Assembly (NCBI GenBank): GCA_002070505.1
Contig: MWDJ01000011.1
Coordinates: 21,679-85,678 of the forward strand
Direction: 5' to 3'
Source of the DNA: Bacteroidetes bacterium ADurb.Bin145
GTDB taxonomy: Bacteria; Bacteroidota; Bacteroidia; Bacteroidales; VadinHA17
Length of the DNA stretch: 64,000 nt
Part shown: piece by piece, positions 16,785-25,941 of the stretch
Layout of the letters: every line of letters begins with the position of its first letter
Numbering within the stretch: position 1 is the stretch's first letter
Notes under the pieces: model-generated
The model's database searches: none
What the model was told of the DNA's origin: nothing
Seen by the model: the letters and a program-made list of their open reading frames with translations, nothing else
Program-made: the position numbers and the translations under genes

Positions 16785-19163
16785 CTAAGTACCTTCTATA
16801 ACAATTGTTTCACCCTTAACCGGGCTATATTTTGTAGTTTTCCCGTCAACCCTGACAATACACGAATTTCCAAGCAATGACCTGATCTCTGCCTTTGTCA
16901 ATTTTCCATCCTTCCATTCAATATCGACCTCAAATCCGCCTCTGGCTTTTAATCCAGTCACCAATCCGTTTTCCCAGGTTACAGGCAGTGCCGGTAGCAA
17001 AGAGATTTCACCTGCATGACTTTGCAGCAGGCATTCAGCAATACTTGCAGTCAATCCGAAATTTAAATCTGATTGATTAGCGACAGAATTGTGTAAATTA
17101 TTTCCAATTCCTCCCCTGGTACTAGGAGTGCGTAAGCAACCTCTCATAATTGAATCAGCTCTTAATCCGTTTTCAAGCCTTGCCCAGGAGCATATATCCC
17201 AGGTGCTGTTAAACCAATTTCTTGCAGGACGGGGGTCCAGCCATTTTTCAAGTGCTGCAGATAACTCCGGATTTCCCCTTAAGGTAATTGAGTTTCCCGG
17301 ATAGAATCCAAACATTAACGACTCGTTGTGAGATTCCTTGCCTCTTATCCAGTCTTCAATCCAGGTCTGAAGACGGCCGTCCTTACCTATCTGGTATGGT
17401 GGAATTTTTTCTAATGCCTTTTCGAGCTGATCTCCGAATTCCTTATCAACATTAAGAATCTTCCCTGCTTCAATGCAATGTGGGAAAAGATCTCTTATTA
17501 TCCCGATATCCATTGTAGTTGATGGAGATAAAAAGCATTCTTCAGCTCCCTCGCTGACAAAATAACCTTGTTCAGGAGACATTGAGAATGGTATTACCAA
17601 CCATTTATACTTTGGATGTTCAACCATAAGATCCATTAAGAACTGTGCAGAGCCTTTCATGATCGGATAGTACTCTCTAAGAAATTCGATGTCACCGGTA
17701 TAAAGGTAATGTTCCCATATATGCCGGCACAACCAACTTCCTCCGACCGGCCACATACCGTATCTGGCTGCGTCAACAGGAGCTGTGGCCCGCCATAGAT
17801 CAGTATTATGATGGGCTACCCAGCCGTCCGCATTATAATATAATTTTGCTGTTTTAGCCCCGTTTTCAGCTAAATCCTTGATCATGTCAAACAATGGTAT
17901 GTGGCACTCTGAAAGGTTTGTGACTTCAGCCGGCCAATAGTTCATCTCAGTGTTGATGTTGATCGTATATTTACTTCCCCAGTTTCCAAGCTGTTCCTGA
18001 TTCCATCGTGCCTGGAGATTTGCAGGTTCGCTGCCTGGCCTGCTGCTTGAAACCAGCATATAACGGCCAAACTGGAATAATTTACCGATAAGATTTGGAT
18101 CCTGAAGGCCCTTCTTAAGGTCTGTAAGTCTCTCGTCAGTTGGTCTTTCATTCATCAGGGGATCCCCAATATCCAGGTGAACCCGCCCCATCAGATTGCT
18201 GAAATCATTTACATGCGTATTTTTTAGTTGTTTAAATTTTTTGCCTCTGACCCTTGCAAGAATTTCTTCACATTTTGCTGCAGGATCTCCGCTAATATCA
18301 GTGTAATTAACATAGCTGGTTGCTGCGGTAAGGATGAATGTCACGGAATTTGCGTCAGTAACAATTAAACTCGAATCGGTTGCCAGGAGGCTTCCCTTTT
18401 CAGGCAGGGCAACAATATCTGTCTGAAACCTGAGACCTGTTCCTTCTACTTTTGCAACAAGCCAGTTTTCGGTAAGGGAAAGATATCTCCATATACCATT
18501 TATTGTTAACCTGCTGTCGTTTGTGGTTGTTTGCTCGGTAAAAGGGCTCGCTAACTTTGCCTCAACAGATACACGGCCTGGTTTATCAGCTGACACTTTC
18601 ATTACCATCACATGGTCAGGGTAAGACATAAATACCTCGCGGGTCATCTTCACATCTCCATCAGTGTAACAGATTTTAACAATACCGGTTTTCATATTTA
18701 GTTCACGATAGTAATCACTGATGGAATCACCGGTTACCTTGAAATTCAGTAAAAGATCTCCAAGAGGCGCATATGCTTGAAGTGCCGTAGGTCTACCATA
18801 GAAGTGTTCATCCACAAGTATCTCCGCTGCCTTGAATTTCTCTGCGAAGACAAGTTCCTTGATCTGATCAAAGTACTTAAAGGCATCAGGATCGTTATGA
18901 TCATGGGGCCTTCCGGACCAGAATGTGGATTCATTTAAAGCGATTCTCTCGTTCTGTACTCTTCCAAAAACATTTGCACCCATATAACCATTCCCGATGA
19001 GTAATCCATCATGCCACACCTGATCGGCGGGTTTATTATACCAGGCGACCATATTTTTCTCCTCCGGAGACTTTTGAGTGGAATATGAACACGAAGTCGG
19101 CAGGATAAAAGCAGCCATCAATGCGACGAACATAATGTTGATCAAAGTAGTTGAATTTTTCAT
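16785..19163 (-). CDS. GH95 alpha-L-fucosidase/alpha-L-galactosidase lipoprotein
   Basis: This 792-residue lipoprotein (lipobox LPTSC) aligns almost without gaps to the 8607-11021 protein through residue 531 or so, including N402-I-N404, HHNTDLW and Glu531 in SMSPE. It shares the same loss of HRHxSHL (here SHNESLMFG). The pair looks like a duplication within the locus. The gene sits behind susD, separated by a strong terminator at 19194-19246, so it may have its own promoter or depend on read-through. Confidence 0.9.
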   Translation of the reverse strand: MKNSTTLINIMFVALMAAFILPTSCSYSTQKSPEEKNMVAWYNKPADQVWHDGLLIGNGYMGANVFGRVQNERIALNESTFWSGRPHDHNDPDAFKYFDQIKELVFAEKFKAAEILVDEHFYGRPTALQAYAPLGDLLLNFKVTGDSISDYYRELNMKTGIVKICYTDGDVKMTREVFMSYPDHVMVMKVSADKPGRVSVEAKLASPFTEQTTTNDSRLTINGIWRYLSLTENWLVAKVEGTGLRFQTDIVALPEKGSLLATDSSLIVTDANSVTFILTAATSYVNYTDISGDPAAKCEEILARVRGKKFKQLKNTHVNDFSNLMGRVHLDIGDPLMNERPTDERLTDLKKGLQDPNLIGKLFQFGRYMLVSSSRPGSEPANLQARWNQEQLGNWGSKYTININTEMNYWPAEVTNLSECHIPLFDMIKDLAENGAKTAKLYYNADGWVAHHNTDLWRATAPVDAARYGMWPVGGSWLCRHIWEHYLYTGDIEFLREYYPIMKGSAQFLMDLMVEHPKYKWLVIPFSMSPEQGYFVSEGAEECFLSPSTTMDIGIIRDLFPHCIEAGKILNVDKEFGDQLEKALEKIPPYQIGKDGRLQTWIEDWIRGKESHNESLMFGFYPGNSITLRGNPELSAALEKWLDPRPARNWFNSTWDICSWARLENGLRADSIMRGCLRTPSTRGGIGNNLHNSVANQSDLNFGLTASIAECLLQSHAGEISLLPALPVTWENGLVTGLKARGGFEVDIEWKDGKLTKAEIRSLLGNSCIVRVDGKTTKYSPVKGETIVIEGT

Positions 19164-19193
19164 AATTGGTAATTGTTGATTCCCTGATAAAAA

Positions 19194-19246
19194 CTGGCCA
19201 GCCCGAATTTAACTTTCCGTTTCAGGCTGAGACCCAGGCTGGCCAG
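19194..19246 (-). terminator. Rho-independent terminator after susD
   Basis: A perfect 10-bp inverted repeat, CTGGCCAGCC (19194-19203) and GGCTGGCCAG (19237-19246), flanks a 33-nt loop. On the minus strand the second arm runs straight into TTTTTATC. The plus strand also ends in AAAAC, so it is weakly bidirectional. It lies 46 bp past the susD stop and upstream of the GH95 gene. Confidence 0.8.
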
Positions 19247-19292
19247 AAAACTTATTTCCACTCAATAACAAGCATTCAACTGGCTAAATGGT

Positions 19293-20999
19293 CTAATCAT
19301 AACCAGGATTTTGATCTATCTGAGGGTTACGTTGTCTCTCATCCTGTGCAATGGGAAGGAGACTCTGATAATCCTTAAATGTATTCGACCTGTCAAGCAA
19401 TACTACCTTTTCATACCTTTTAACGCCGGTCGACTTATTCAAATAAATATCGTACGTTGTAATCTTTGCATTTTCGACTGTGGTAGCTATTTTCCAACGC
19501 CTGACATCAAAGAACCGGTGATTTTCAAATGCCAGTTCTATCCTTCTTTCATTATAAATTCTTCTCCTCAGGTCCTCCCCGGTAACAGTGGCAGGGATGT
19601 CTGGCAGGTTAACACTTGCTCTTCTTCTTACTTTATTTACATACTCTCTGGCCGTAACTTCATCGCCCAGCTCAAACTTTGCTTCGGCATAATTCAGGTA
19701 TATTTCGGCGATCCTGAAAAACGGCCATTGTATTGTGAACTGTGTTTGCCAGTTAAAAGGACCCTGTTCAGGCATGAACTTCAGGAGTACCGTATTTGTT
19801 CTGGGATTGTCACCCGTGGCTTTATATGAATCATAGCCCCAGGAAGCACCATCTTCAGCAATCCACATCTCAAAATGGTCTCCCCGGAAATACATATCAT
19901 CATGCAGAATAGTAGCTTCAAACCGGGGATCACGATTCTTGAAAGGTTGGGTTGGATCATAGCCTGAAGCAGGATTAACAGATCCATCGGGCAGGAATGC
20001 CGGTTCCCCGTTGATCATGTCGTAACTATCAATCAGGTTCGCGGAAGGCCCGTTACTGCCCCACCATCCTCCATAACCTTCATAACGACGGTTGAAATTA
20101 TGCATGGGTCCCTGATGACCGTTGGCGGTGGTAAAGCCCCTGGAAAATATCACTTCATCATTGGCGGCACCCTGTGACATTTGAAAAAGCTTATTGTAAT
20201 CAGAATACAAAGCGAAACCTTTGTTTAACAGAGCTTCTGCGGCATCAGCGGCTTTCTGCCATTTTTGCTGGCTTTTTGTAGGACTGAATAAAGGGGAAGC
20301 TGCATAGAGATACACACGGGAAAGCAGAGCCTGGCAGACAACACCTGAAGCCCTTCCGTATTTAGCATCCGTGGATGAGTACTTATCCGGCAAAACTGCT
20401 TTGGCCGCAGTAATATCCTGTTCAATAAAAGTCACGCATTCATCAAAGGTACTTCTCGTAAATTGTACTTCATCGCCGAGTTGATAAACCTCGTCGACGA
20501 TCGGTACTCCGCCAAACCTTTCAATGAGATTGAAATAAATGAAGGCTCTTAAGAACCTTGCTTCTCCAATCAATTGGTCTTTATCATTCATTTGAACATC
20601 GCTTTCCTGCATTTTACTCAGGAAAACATTAATCTTGCGAATATACTCATACGCACGATCCCAGTAATACATGTAACCGCTGCCTGAAGCCCAGAATCCA
20701 GTACCACCTCCTGCCTCTGCAATATTGTCGGGAGTATATGTATTGAGTTTAAATAGATTGGCTCCGCAGCATGGGGCATTGTTAAAAGCTTCATCAGTAT
20801 ATTTTGAATACATATGAATGAAAAATCCGTGCGGTACCGCGTTATAAAGTTCGGTATGGTAAGCACGTATAAGGTTTGGATCACTCCACACGGCATCTTC
20901 AGCAATACGATCCTGAGGTGAAATATCCAGTATATTCTCACAGGAAATACTGAACAGTATAAGTAATATTACTGGTATTATTATTTTTATCGTTTTCAT
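19293..20999 (-). CDS. susD: SusD/RagB-like outer-membrane glycan-binding lipoprotein
   Basis: The ATG at 20999 was preferred over one at 21038 because it avoids overlapping susC and starts MKTIKIIIPV, then a lipobox (SISC) followed by ENILDISPQDR, typical of SusD. The protein of about 568 residues has the TPR-like helical pattern (IGEARFLRAFIYFNLIERFG) and the C-terminal SusD signature (RIAEIYLNYAEAKFELG, IYNERRIELAFENHRFFDVRRW). It works as the lid of the SusC transporter at the cell surface, capturing oligosaccharides. It lies 13 bp behind susC and ends in the terminator at 19194-19246, so the SusCD unit is compact. Confidence 0.95.
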   Translation of the reverse strand: MKTIKIIIPVILLILFSISCENILDISPQDRIAEDAVWSDPNLIRAYHTELYNAVPHGFFIHMYSKYTDEAFNNAPCCGANLFKLNTYTPDNIAEAGGGTGFWASGSGYMYYWDRAYEYIRKINVFLSKMQESDVQMNDKDQLIGEARFLRAFIYFNLIERFGGVPIVDEVYQLGDEVQFTRSTFDECVTFIEQDITAAKAVLPDKYSSTDAKYGRASGVVCQALLSRVYLYAASPLFSPTKSQQKWQKAADAAEALLNKGFALYSDYNKLFQMSQGAANDEVIFSRGFTTANGHQGPMHNFNRRYEGYGGWWGSNGPSANLIDSYDMINGEPAFLPDGSVNPASGYDPTQPFKNRDPRFEATILHDDMYFRGDHFEMWIAEDGASWGYDSYKATGDNPRTNTVLLKFMPEQGPFNWQTQFTIQWPFFRIAEIYLNYAEAKFELGDEVTAREYVNKVRRRASVNLPDIPATVTGEDLRRRIYNERRIELAFENHRFFDVRRWKIATTVENAKITTYDIYLNKSTGVKRYEKVVLLDRSNTFKDYQSLLPIAQDERQRNPQIDQNPGYD

Positions 21000-21012
21000 A
21001 ATCACACTTATT

Positions 21013-24000
21013 TTAAAAATTGACATTAATACCAACATTTATAATCCTTAGAGGCGGATAGGTCCCAAATGAGCCGTTAATTTCCGGATCTCTCCATGTA
21101 ATTTCTTTAGCCCATGTAAGTAAATTAGTGCCACTTACAAATACACGGACGTCATTAAGACCTATTCTTTTAGAAAGATTATTCCCCAGGCTGTATCCAA
21201 GTTCAAGGTTTTTAATTCTGATAAACGTGGCTTCGTAAAGGAAGAAATCTGTAGTTCCGGGTTGCACGGCATCTGCCCTGGGCATGGTAGCGCCCTCCTG
21301 ATTGTCCTTGGTCCAGCGGTTGGTTGCCCGGTAAACGGTATTATTATCAAGATTTGTCCGTGCAAATGATTCAAGTCCACCATCATAGGTCCAGGCATTG
21401 GTTTGTCCCTGGAAATACAGGATCAGATCAAATCCTTTGTATTGCAGATTTGTAGTAAGACCAAATACATATTCCGGAATTGGAGAACTATTGGTCATAT
21501 ACCGGTCATTTCCAGTTATTTTACCGTCTTTATTCAGGTCAACTAAAAAGATATCGCCCACCTGAGCTCCGTTGGCGTGCGGGTAATTGGCATACTCTTC
21601 CTGGGTGTTGATAATACCATCAGACTTGTAATAAAGCCCTGATCCAAGTGGATGTCCGGTTTGTGCCATATAAGGTTCAGCCGGCGGCACTTCGTCCATG
21701 AATATTATCTTACTTCTGGCAAAAGATACGTTTGCATTCACTGAATAGGTCAATTGTCTAACAGTGTTACGGTGAGTCAGCATCAGTTCAAATCCATGAT
21801 TCTTCACCTCCCCGATATTTTGGTCGGGTAATGCGGGAAATCCGAACACATGACTTACCGAAAGGACAGGCTGGAGAAGGATGTTGGATCTTGTTTCACT
21901 GAATATTGTCACTTCAGCACCAAGCAACCTGTTCCAGAGAGAAGCTTCCAGTCCAAAGTCCATTTTCTTACTGACCTCCCAGGTAATATCCGGGTTGGGC
22001 AATCTGCTGGAGTATATGCCCGGCGAATCTTTGCCGCCGAAAACATAATTGTTACCAAACTGGAAAGCCTGCAGGTATTGGTATGCAGGTACCCGGTCGT
22101 TACCCAACTCGCCATACGAACCTCTGAGTTTCAATTCATCTACGAATGGCAGATTGTCTTTAATGAAGTTTTCTTCAGACAGTCTCCATCCCGCTGAAAC
22201 TGCGGGGAAGAATCCATATCTTTTTCCTTTCGGAAAAATCTGTGAACCATCGTAACGGAATACAAATTCTACCAGGTATTTGGATTTGAAATCATAATTC
22301 AGACGTCCAAAAAAGTTATTGTAGGCACTCTCCGAAGCGCTTCCACCGGTTTCGGCATCAGTCGCACTCGTACTTCCTACATTGATCTGTGGGATAACTG
22401 CACTGACGAAATTCTTCCGGTAGGCCATTGCATAACTATAGTTCGCCTTCTGTTGCTCAGTTCCCAACATAGCAGAAATATTATGGTTTTCCGCGATTGT
22501 TCTTCTATATGAGATCCTGAAATTGAACAGGGAGTTTGTCCACCTGCTGTATGTGTCCCTTACTTCGATAGGTTGAATAGTCCAGAACATATCATATTGC
22601 TTGGTTATAACGTTGTACTCATGATACCAGGCTGGTTTGCCGAAATTCTTCTGGAACTGATTTCTTAAATCGTAATTGTAGGAAGCATCCAGTGTAAGGC
22701 CCCGAACGAATGGCACTTTATATGAGGCCGTAAACGTTGATTGTAAAGGATAATTTTTAATTTCATTAAATCCCCTCCGGTCTGACAGCAGAGAACTCTG
22801 ACGGAAACGTCCGGGAGCAATCAATCCGTTGGGATATATGGCCACCACCGTTGGGTTTGACAATAATATACTGGCAAAGTCAGTTCCAACTGATGCATGT
22901 CGGTTAGAGGGAATAGCACTAATATTCGCACCAACAGTTAAATTATCCGATAAATCAACATCAACTTTTACTCTTGCATTATAACGCTTATAGCTGTCGT
23001 CAACATGTACATAATTACCACCCTGATCTGACGCACCGAAAGAGAGAAGATACCTGACATTATTTGATCCTCCGCTTACCTGGAGATTTGCATTTTGCTG
23101 AATCGCCCAATTTCTTGTTGATACATCACTCCAGTCGGTATTTGGGTATAAAATGGGATCGGAGCCGTCACGGTATTTCTGAATGGCTTCATCTGAATAG
23201 AATGGAACGAAACCAGTGGCCGGCCGGCCTTGTCTGTACCACTCAGCTTCATTATATGATTCTGCAAATACGACCGCATCCTCCATATCCGGGTTTATTG
23301 TAGGCTGATTAATAGCGTAATTGTAAGTCAGGTTGAACTTAGGGTTGATTTGAGATCCCTGTTTTGTGGTAATCAAGATTACTCCGTTGGCTGCCCGGGC
23401 ACCATAAATGGCTGCTGAAGCATCTTTCAATACCGTTATACTTTCAATATCTTGTGCATTAAGATCTTGTAAAGTATTATCACGTGGCACACCATCAATG
23501 ACTACCAGAGGATTATTATCGTTAAAAGTACCCGATCCACGGATCAATATACTTAGATTTTCAGCTCCGGGCTGTCCTGTACGCTGGTTTATAACCAAGC
23601 CAGGAAGTTTCCCCGCCAGCGAGGTAGTAACGTTTACCGAAGGACTTTTAACTATCTCCGCACCTTCGACTTTAGAAATCGATCCCGTCATGGTTTCCTT
23701 TTTTTGAGTACCGTACCCAACTACAACAACTTCTTCCAGTCCTGTAGTTTCAGATATCAGTGCTACATCAAGAGTTGTTCTGCCGGATACATTTACCTCC
23801 TGGGTCGTATATCCAATAAATGAGAACACCAGTATAGCAGATCCGTCAGGGACATTTATTGTATACGTTCCGTCAGCAGAGCTGGTAGCTCCGGTATTTG
23901 TTCCTTTAACTACAACGGTTGCTCCAACCAAAAGCTCTCCGGTATTGGAGTCAGTTACTTTACCCCTGACCTGAAGTTGCTGCAGGTCATTAGCTCCATT

Positions 24001-24117
24001 TGCGTTTACCTGTAAAAGGTTTAAGCAGGAGACTACCAGGGCAAGGTTCATAGTTAAAAGAAATCTTTTTATTCCCGTTTTAATCAGAGGGAAATAACAC
24101 AGAAGATTTTTTTTCAT
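21013..24117 (-). CDS. susC: SusC/RagA-like TonB-dependent outer-membrane transporter
   Basis: This 1034-residue protein carries a long signal region, then a carboxypeptidase-regulatory-like domain (about 48-125, VRGKVTDSNTGELLVGATV). The SusC plug motif (LEEVVVVGYGTQ, about 131-143) and the plug (LVVIDGVPRD, VLKDASAAIYGARAANGVI) follow. A beta-barrel runs to a terminal strand ending in NVGINVNF. It imports oligosaccharides using TonB energy together with the SusD encoded just behind it. No anti-sigma or FecR-type N-terminal extension is visible, so regulation probably runs through the adjacent LacI rather than an ECF sigma pathway. The leader is long and structured. Confidence 0.97.
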   Translation of the reverse strand: MKKNLLCYFPLIKTGIKRFLLTMNLALVVSCLNLLQVNANGANDLQQLQVRGKVTDSNTGELLVGATVVVKGTNTGATSSADGTYTINVPDGSAILVFSFIGYTTQEVNVSGRTTLDVALISETTGLEEVVVVGYGTQKKETMTGSISKVEGAEIVKSPSVNVTTSLAGKLPGLVINQRTGQPGAENLSILIRGSGTFNDNNPLVVIDGVPRDNTLQDLNAQDIESITVLKDASAAIYGARAANGVILITTKQGSQINPKFNLTYNYAINQPTINPDMEDAVVFAESYNEAEWYRQGRPATGFVPFYSDEAIQKYRDGSDPILYPNTDWSDVSTRNWAIQQNANLQVSGGSNNVRYLLSFGASDQGGNYVHVDDSYKRYNARVKVDVDLSDNLTVGANISAIPSNRHASVGTDFASILLSNPTVVAIYPNGLIAPGRFRQSSLLSDRRGFNEIKNYPLQSTFTASYKVPFVRGLTLDASYNYDLRNQFQKNFGKPAWYHEYNVITKQYDMFWTIQPIEVRDTYSRWTNSLFNFRISYRRTIAENHNISAMLGTEQQKANYSYAMAYRKNFVSAVIPQINVGSTSATDAETGGSASESAYNNFFGRLNYDFKSKYLVEFVFRYDGSQIFPKGKRYGFFPAVSAGWRLSEENFIKDNLPFVDELKLRGSYGELGNDRVPAYQYLQAFQFGNNYVFGGKDSPGIYSSRLPNPDITWEVSKKMDFGLEASLWNRLLGAEVTIFSETRSNILLQPVLSVSHVFGFPALPDQNIGEVKNHGFELMLTHRNTVRQLTYSVNANVSFARSKIIFMDEVPPAEPYMAQTGHPLGSGLYYKSDGIINTQEEYANYPHANGAQVGDIFLVDLNKDGKITGNDRYMTNSSPIPEYVFGLTTNLQYKGFDLILYFQGQTNAWTYDGGLESFARTNLDNNTVYRATNRWTKDNQEGATMPRADAVQPGTTDFFLYEATFIRIKNLELGYSLGNNLSKRIGLNDVRVFVSGTNLLTWAKEITWRDPEINGSFGTYPPLRIINVGINVNF

Positions 24118-24130
24118 ATTTTTGCAAAGT

Positions 24131-24226
24131 TTTTAGAAGTTTAATATACCACGGCCTGCTAAAGGAGGCCTCATTAGGAAATTTTTAAAAACCCGACGCA
24201 GGGTGTTGCAGCATCCTGCGTTTTTC
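24131..24226 (+). ncRNA. Candidate antisense sRNA to the susC leader
   Basis: On the plus strand, opposite the susC leader, TATTTTTG at 24117-24124 fits the Bacteroidota -7 element TAnnTTTG. About 70 bp further on, the inverted repeat CGCAGG/CCTGCG (24197-24220, ten pairs counting G-T) is followed at once by TTTTTC, a rho-independent terminator with no plus-strand gene to serve. Between them a GGCCT/AGGCC hairpin (24153-24170) could form. Cis-antisense sRNAs opposite susC leaders (DonS-type) are known in Bacteroides PULs. No good -33 element was seen, and the hairpin could instead act as an attenuator in the susC mRNA. The start is estimated. Confidence 0.3.
24196..24225 (+). terminator. Terminator-like hairpin in the susC leader
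   Basis: The stem CGCAGG/CCTGCG extends inward through G-T and T-A/G-C pairs to a TGCA loop, and is followed on the plus strand by TTTTTC. Read in the susC direction, the stem is followed by TCGGGTTTTT, so it could also act as a weaker attenuator about 80-105 nt before the susC start codon. Confidence 0.55.
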
Positions 24227-24450
24227 ATTATAGTTTTAATTTCTCATAGGCAGATGGATTTAGGTTATTACTAGGGTTAATTATTTATTACAATTTTAAC
24301 GCCTATATTCAGTATCGCGTCCGAACCTGAGCTTTAACCTGAAAAGGGATCATGGTAGTTTGCGTGATTATGTAAATTCCCAAAAAGCCAGTAATACTTT
24401 TCTTTCATGAGTTTACTTTCGTTTTGAAAAAACTCAAAACTTCAATTACG

Positions 24451-24470
24451 CGGTAACTTTCTCGTGTAAA
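24451..24470 (-). promoter_or_regulatory. Shared 20-bp motif, copy 2 (candidate operator)
   Basis: CGGTAACTTTCTCGTGTAAA differs at one position from 11304-11323. It lies about 335 bp upstream of susC and 170 bp beyond the lacI stop. The conservation stands out because the surrounding AT-rich sequence is unrelated. Confidence 0.4.
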
Positions 24471-24640
24471 TCTAACACATTTTTTTTTAAAATGCAATAG
24501 ATCAGGAGAAAAAAGCTTTGATTATCAATAATACAGCTTATAATGTGATTGTACTTTCACAGGGCGTAGTCTGACTTATGTATAGGAATCGTATAATTCA
24601 GAGATTTACAAGGATATCTTATTTTGAAAGCATTTCTGCT

Positions 24641-25690
24641 TCAGGACAGGATTGATTGTTTTTTTAGGATCGAAGTATTCCATTGAAAATCTACTTCAAT
24701 AAGTATTTCAGTATGAGAATTCTGTGAAATGCCCTGAATTTCATCAATCAATAAATTTGCGGCTATTCTCCCCATTTTTCTCGGATCCTGGTTGATAATT
24801 GACAAAGTCGGACTAAATAAGTGGGCTGTATCACTGAAGCCATAACCTAAAATGCCGATATCATGAGGAATTTTTAATCCTGTCTTTCTTATTGCTTTGT
24901 ATGCACCTGAAGCAACACGATCATTAACAGCCAGAATGATTTCAGGTAATTTTCCGGTAGCCCATAATTTTTCAAATGCCCTTATACCATCATCAATCTC
25001 ATAACCTCCTTCGATTATCCATTCTTCCCTGATTGGGATGCCGTTACTTATCAGCGCTTCCTTATAACCGGCGCATCGCTCACTGCCAATGCTAGTACTT
25101 GAAAACCCGGCAAAATGGGCAATTTTGGTATAACCACCTGCAATTAATTGATTAATAGCCTCTTTAGTGGCGATTTTATCATTAAAAGCAACATAACTGA
25201 AATTCAAATCCTTGATAGCACGATCAAAAAATACAAGAGGAATTTTCATTTTGCGGGCATATTTAAATACCTTCTGATCGGATGTTTGTTGTGAAACGCA
25301 AACAAGAAGACCGTCCACACGCATCCCGATCAAATTCATAATATTATTCCTCTCAAAAGCTTCTTTTTCCCGGGATACCGTTAGGATAATATGATAATTA
25401 TGTTCAGTAGCTGTGTCAATTATACTATCAACAAGATATGCAAAAAAGCAATTCTCCAGGTCTGGTACGACAATACCCAATGTGAAGGTTTTCTGAAGTG
25501 ATAATTGTTTAGCAATGAGATTTGGAGAATATCCCATCCTTTCAACAGCTTTAATAATCCTTTCCTTCATTCCCGCAGATATGTCAGGATGATTTCTCAA
25601 TGCTTTTGAAACAGTAATACGTGATACTTTTAACTTGTCGGCTATATCCTGTTGAGTTATATGATTTCTTTTCATTTTATTAGTTAACAA
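24641..25690 (-). CDS. LacI/PurR-family transcriptional regulator
   Basis: This 349-residue protein has an N-terminal LacI helix-turn-helix (about residues 10-58, with QQDIADKLKVS and TVSKALRNHPDIS) and the hinge segment ERMGYSPNLIAKQLS. A periplasmic-binding-protein-like ligand domain follows (about 65-340; TFTLGIVVPDLEN, AVNDRVASGAYKA, GYGFSDTAHLFSPTLS). An in-frame ATG at 25675 (MKRNHITQQD) is an equally good start. It lies between susC and the 17-gene array, so it probably controls this PUL in response to a sugar or short oligosaccharide. Most PULs use hybrid two-component systems or SusR or ECF regulators, so a LacI here is less usual. Confidence 0.93.
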   Translation of the reverse strand: MLTNKMKRNHITQQDIADKLKVSRITVSKALRNHPDISAGMKERIIKAVERMGYSPNLIAKQLSLQKTFTLGIVVPDLENCFFAYLVDSIIDTATEHNYHIILTVSREKEAFERNNIMNLIGMRVDGLLVCVSQQTSDQKVFKYARKMKIPLVFFDRAIKDLNFSYVAFNDKIATKEAINQLIAGGYTKIAHFAGFSSTSIGSERCAGYKEALISNGIPIREEWIIEGGYEIDDGIRAFEKLWATGKLPEIILAVNDRVASGAYKAIRKTGLKIPHDIGILGYGFSDTAHLFSPTLSIINQDPRKMGRIAANLLIDEIQGISQNSHTEILIEVDFQWNTSILKKQSILS

Positions 25691-25709
25691 TTACTTTAAT
25701 AACCCAATA

Positions 25710-25739
25710 CAAAAATATAATTTCCCTAAGACTTTCAAA
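25710..25739 (-). promoter_or_regulatory. Bacteroidota-type promoter of the lacI gene
   Basis: On the minus strand TATTTTTG (25717-25710) matches the -7 consensus TAnnTTTG, and TTTG (25739-25736) lies 18 bp further upstream, close to normal -33 spacing. The start codon of lacI is 20 bp downstream of the -7 element. Confidence 0.5.
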
Positions 25740-25941
25740 TTGACATTCTTCATATCCAACAGTAAAAATTCAGACATAACGGCCTATGCCTGAATTGGAC
25801 AGAGATGCCGAAGCTATTCGTACTTTTACCGATGAGCTGGGTCTGACTCTAAAAATATATTAGAATAACTGATATAAAGAGCCCTTTACTCTGTCAACAA
25901 TCAGAGATCAAATAAATCAGAATAAGTGTTATTTCTACACT

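Larger units (their letters stand above)
24118..24640. promoter_or_regulatory. susC leader and promoter region
   Basis: This 520-bp gap separates lacI from susC. It holds a shared 20-bp motif (24451-24470), a terminator-like hairpin reading on the plus strand (24196-24225), a second small hairpin (24153-24170) and a plus-strand TATTTTTG at 24117-24124. No clear minus-strand TAnnTTTG for susC was found. Confidence 0.5.
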
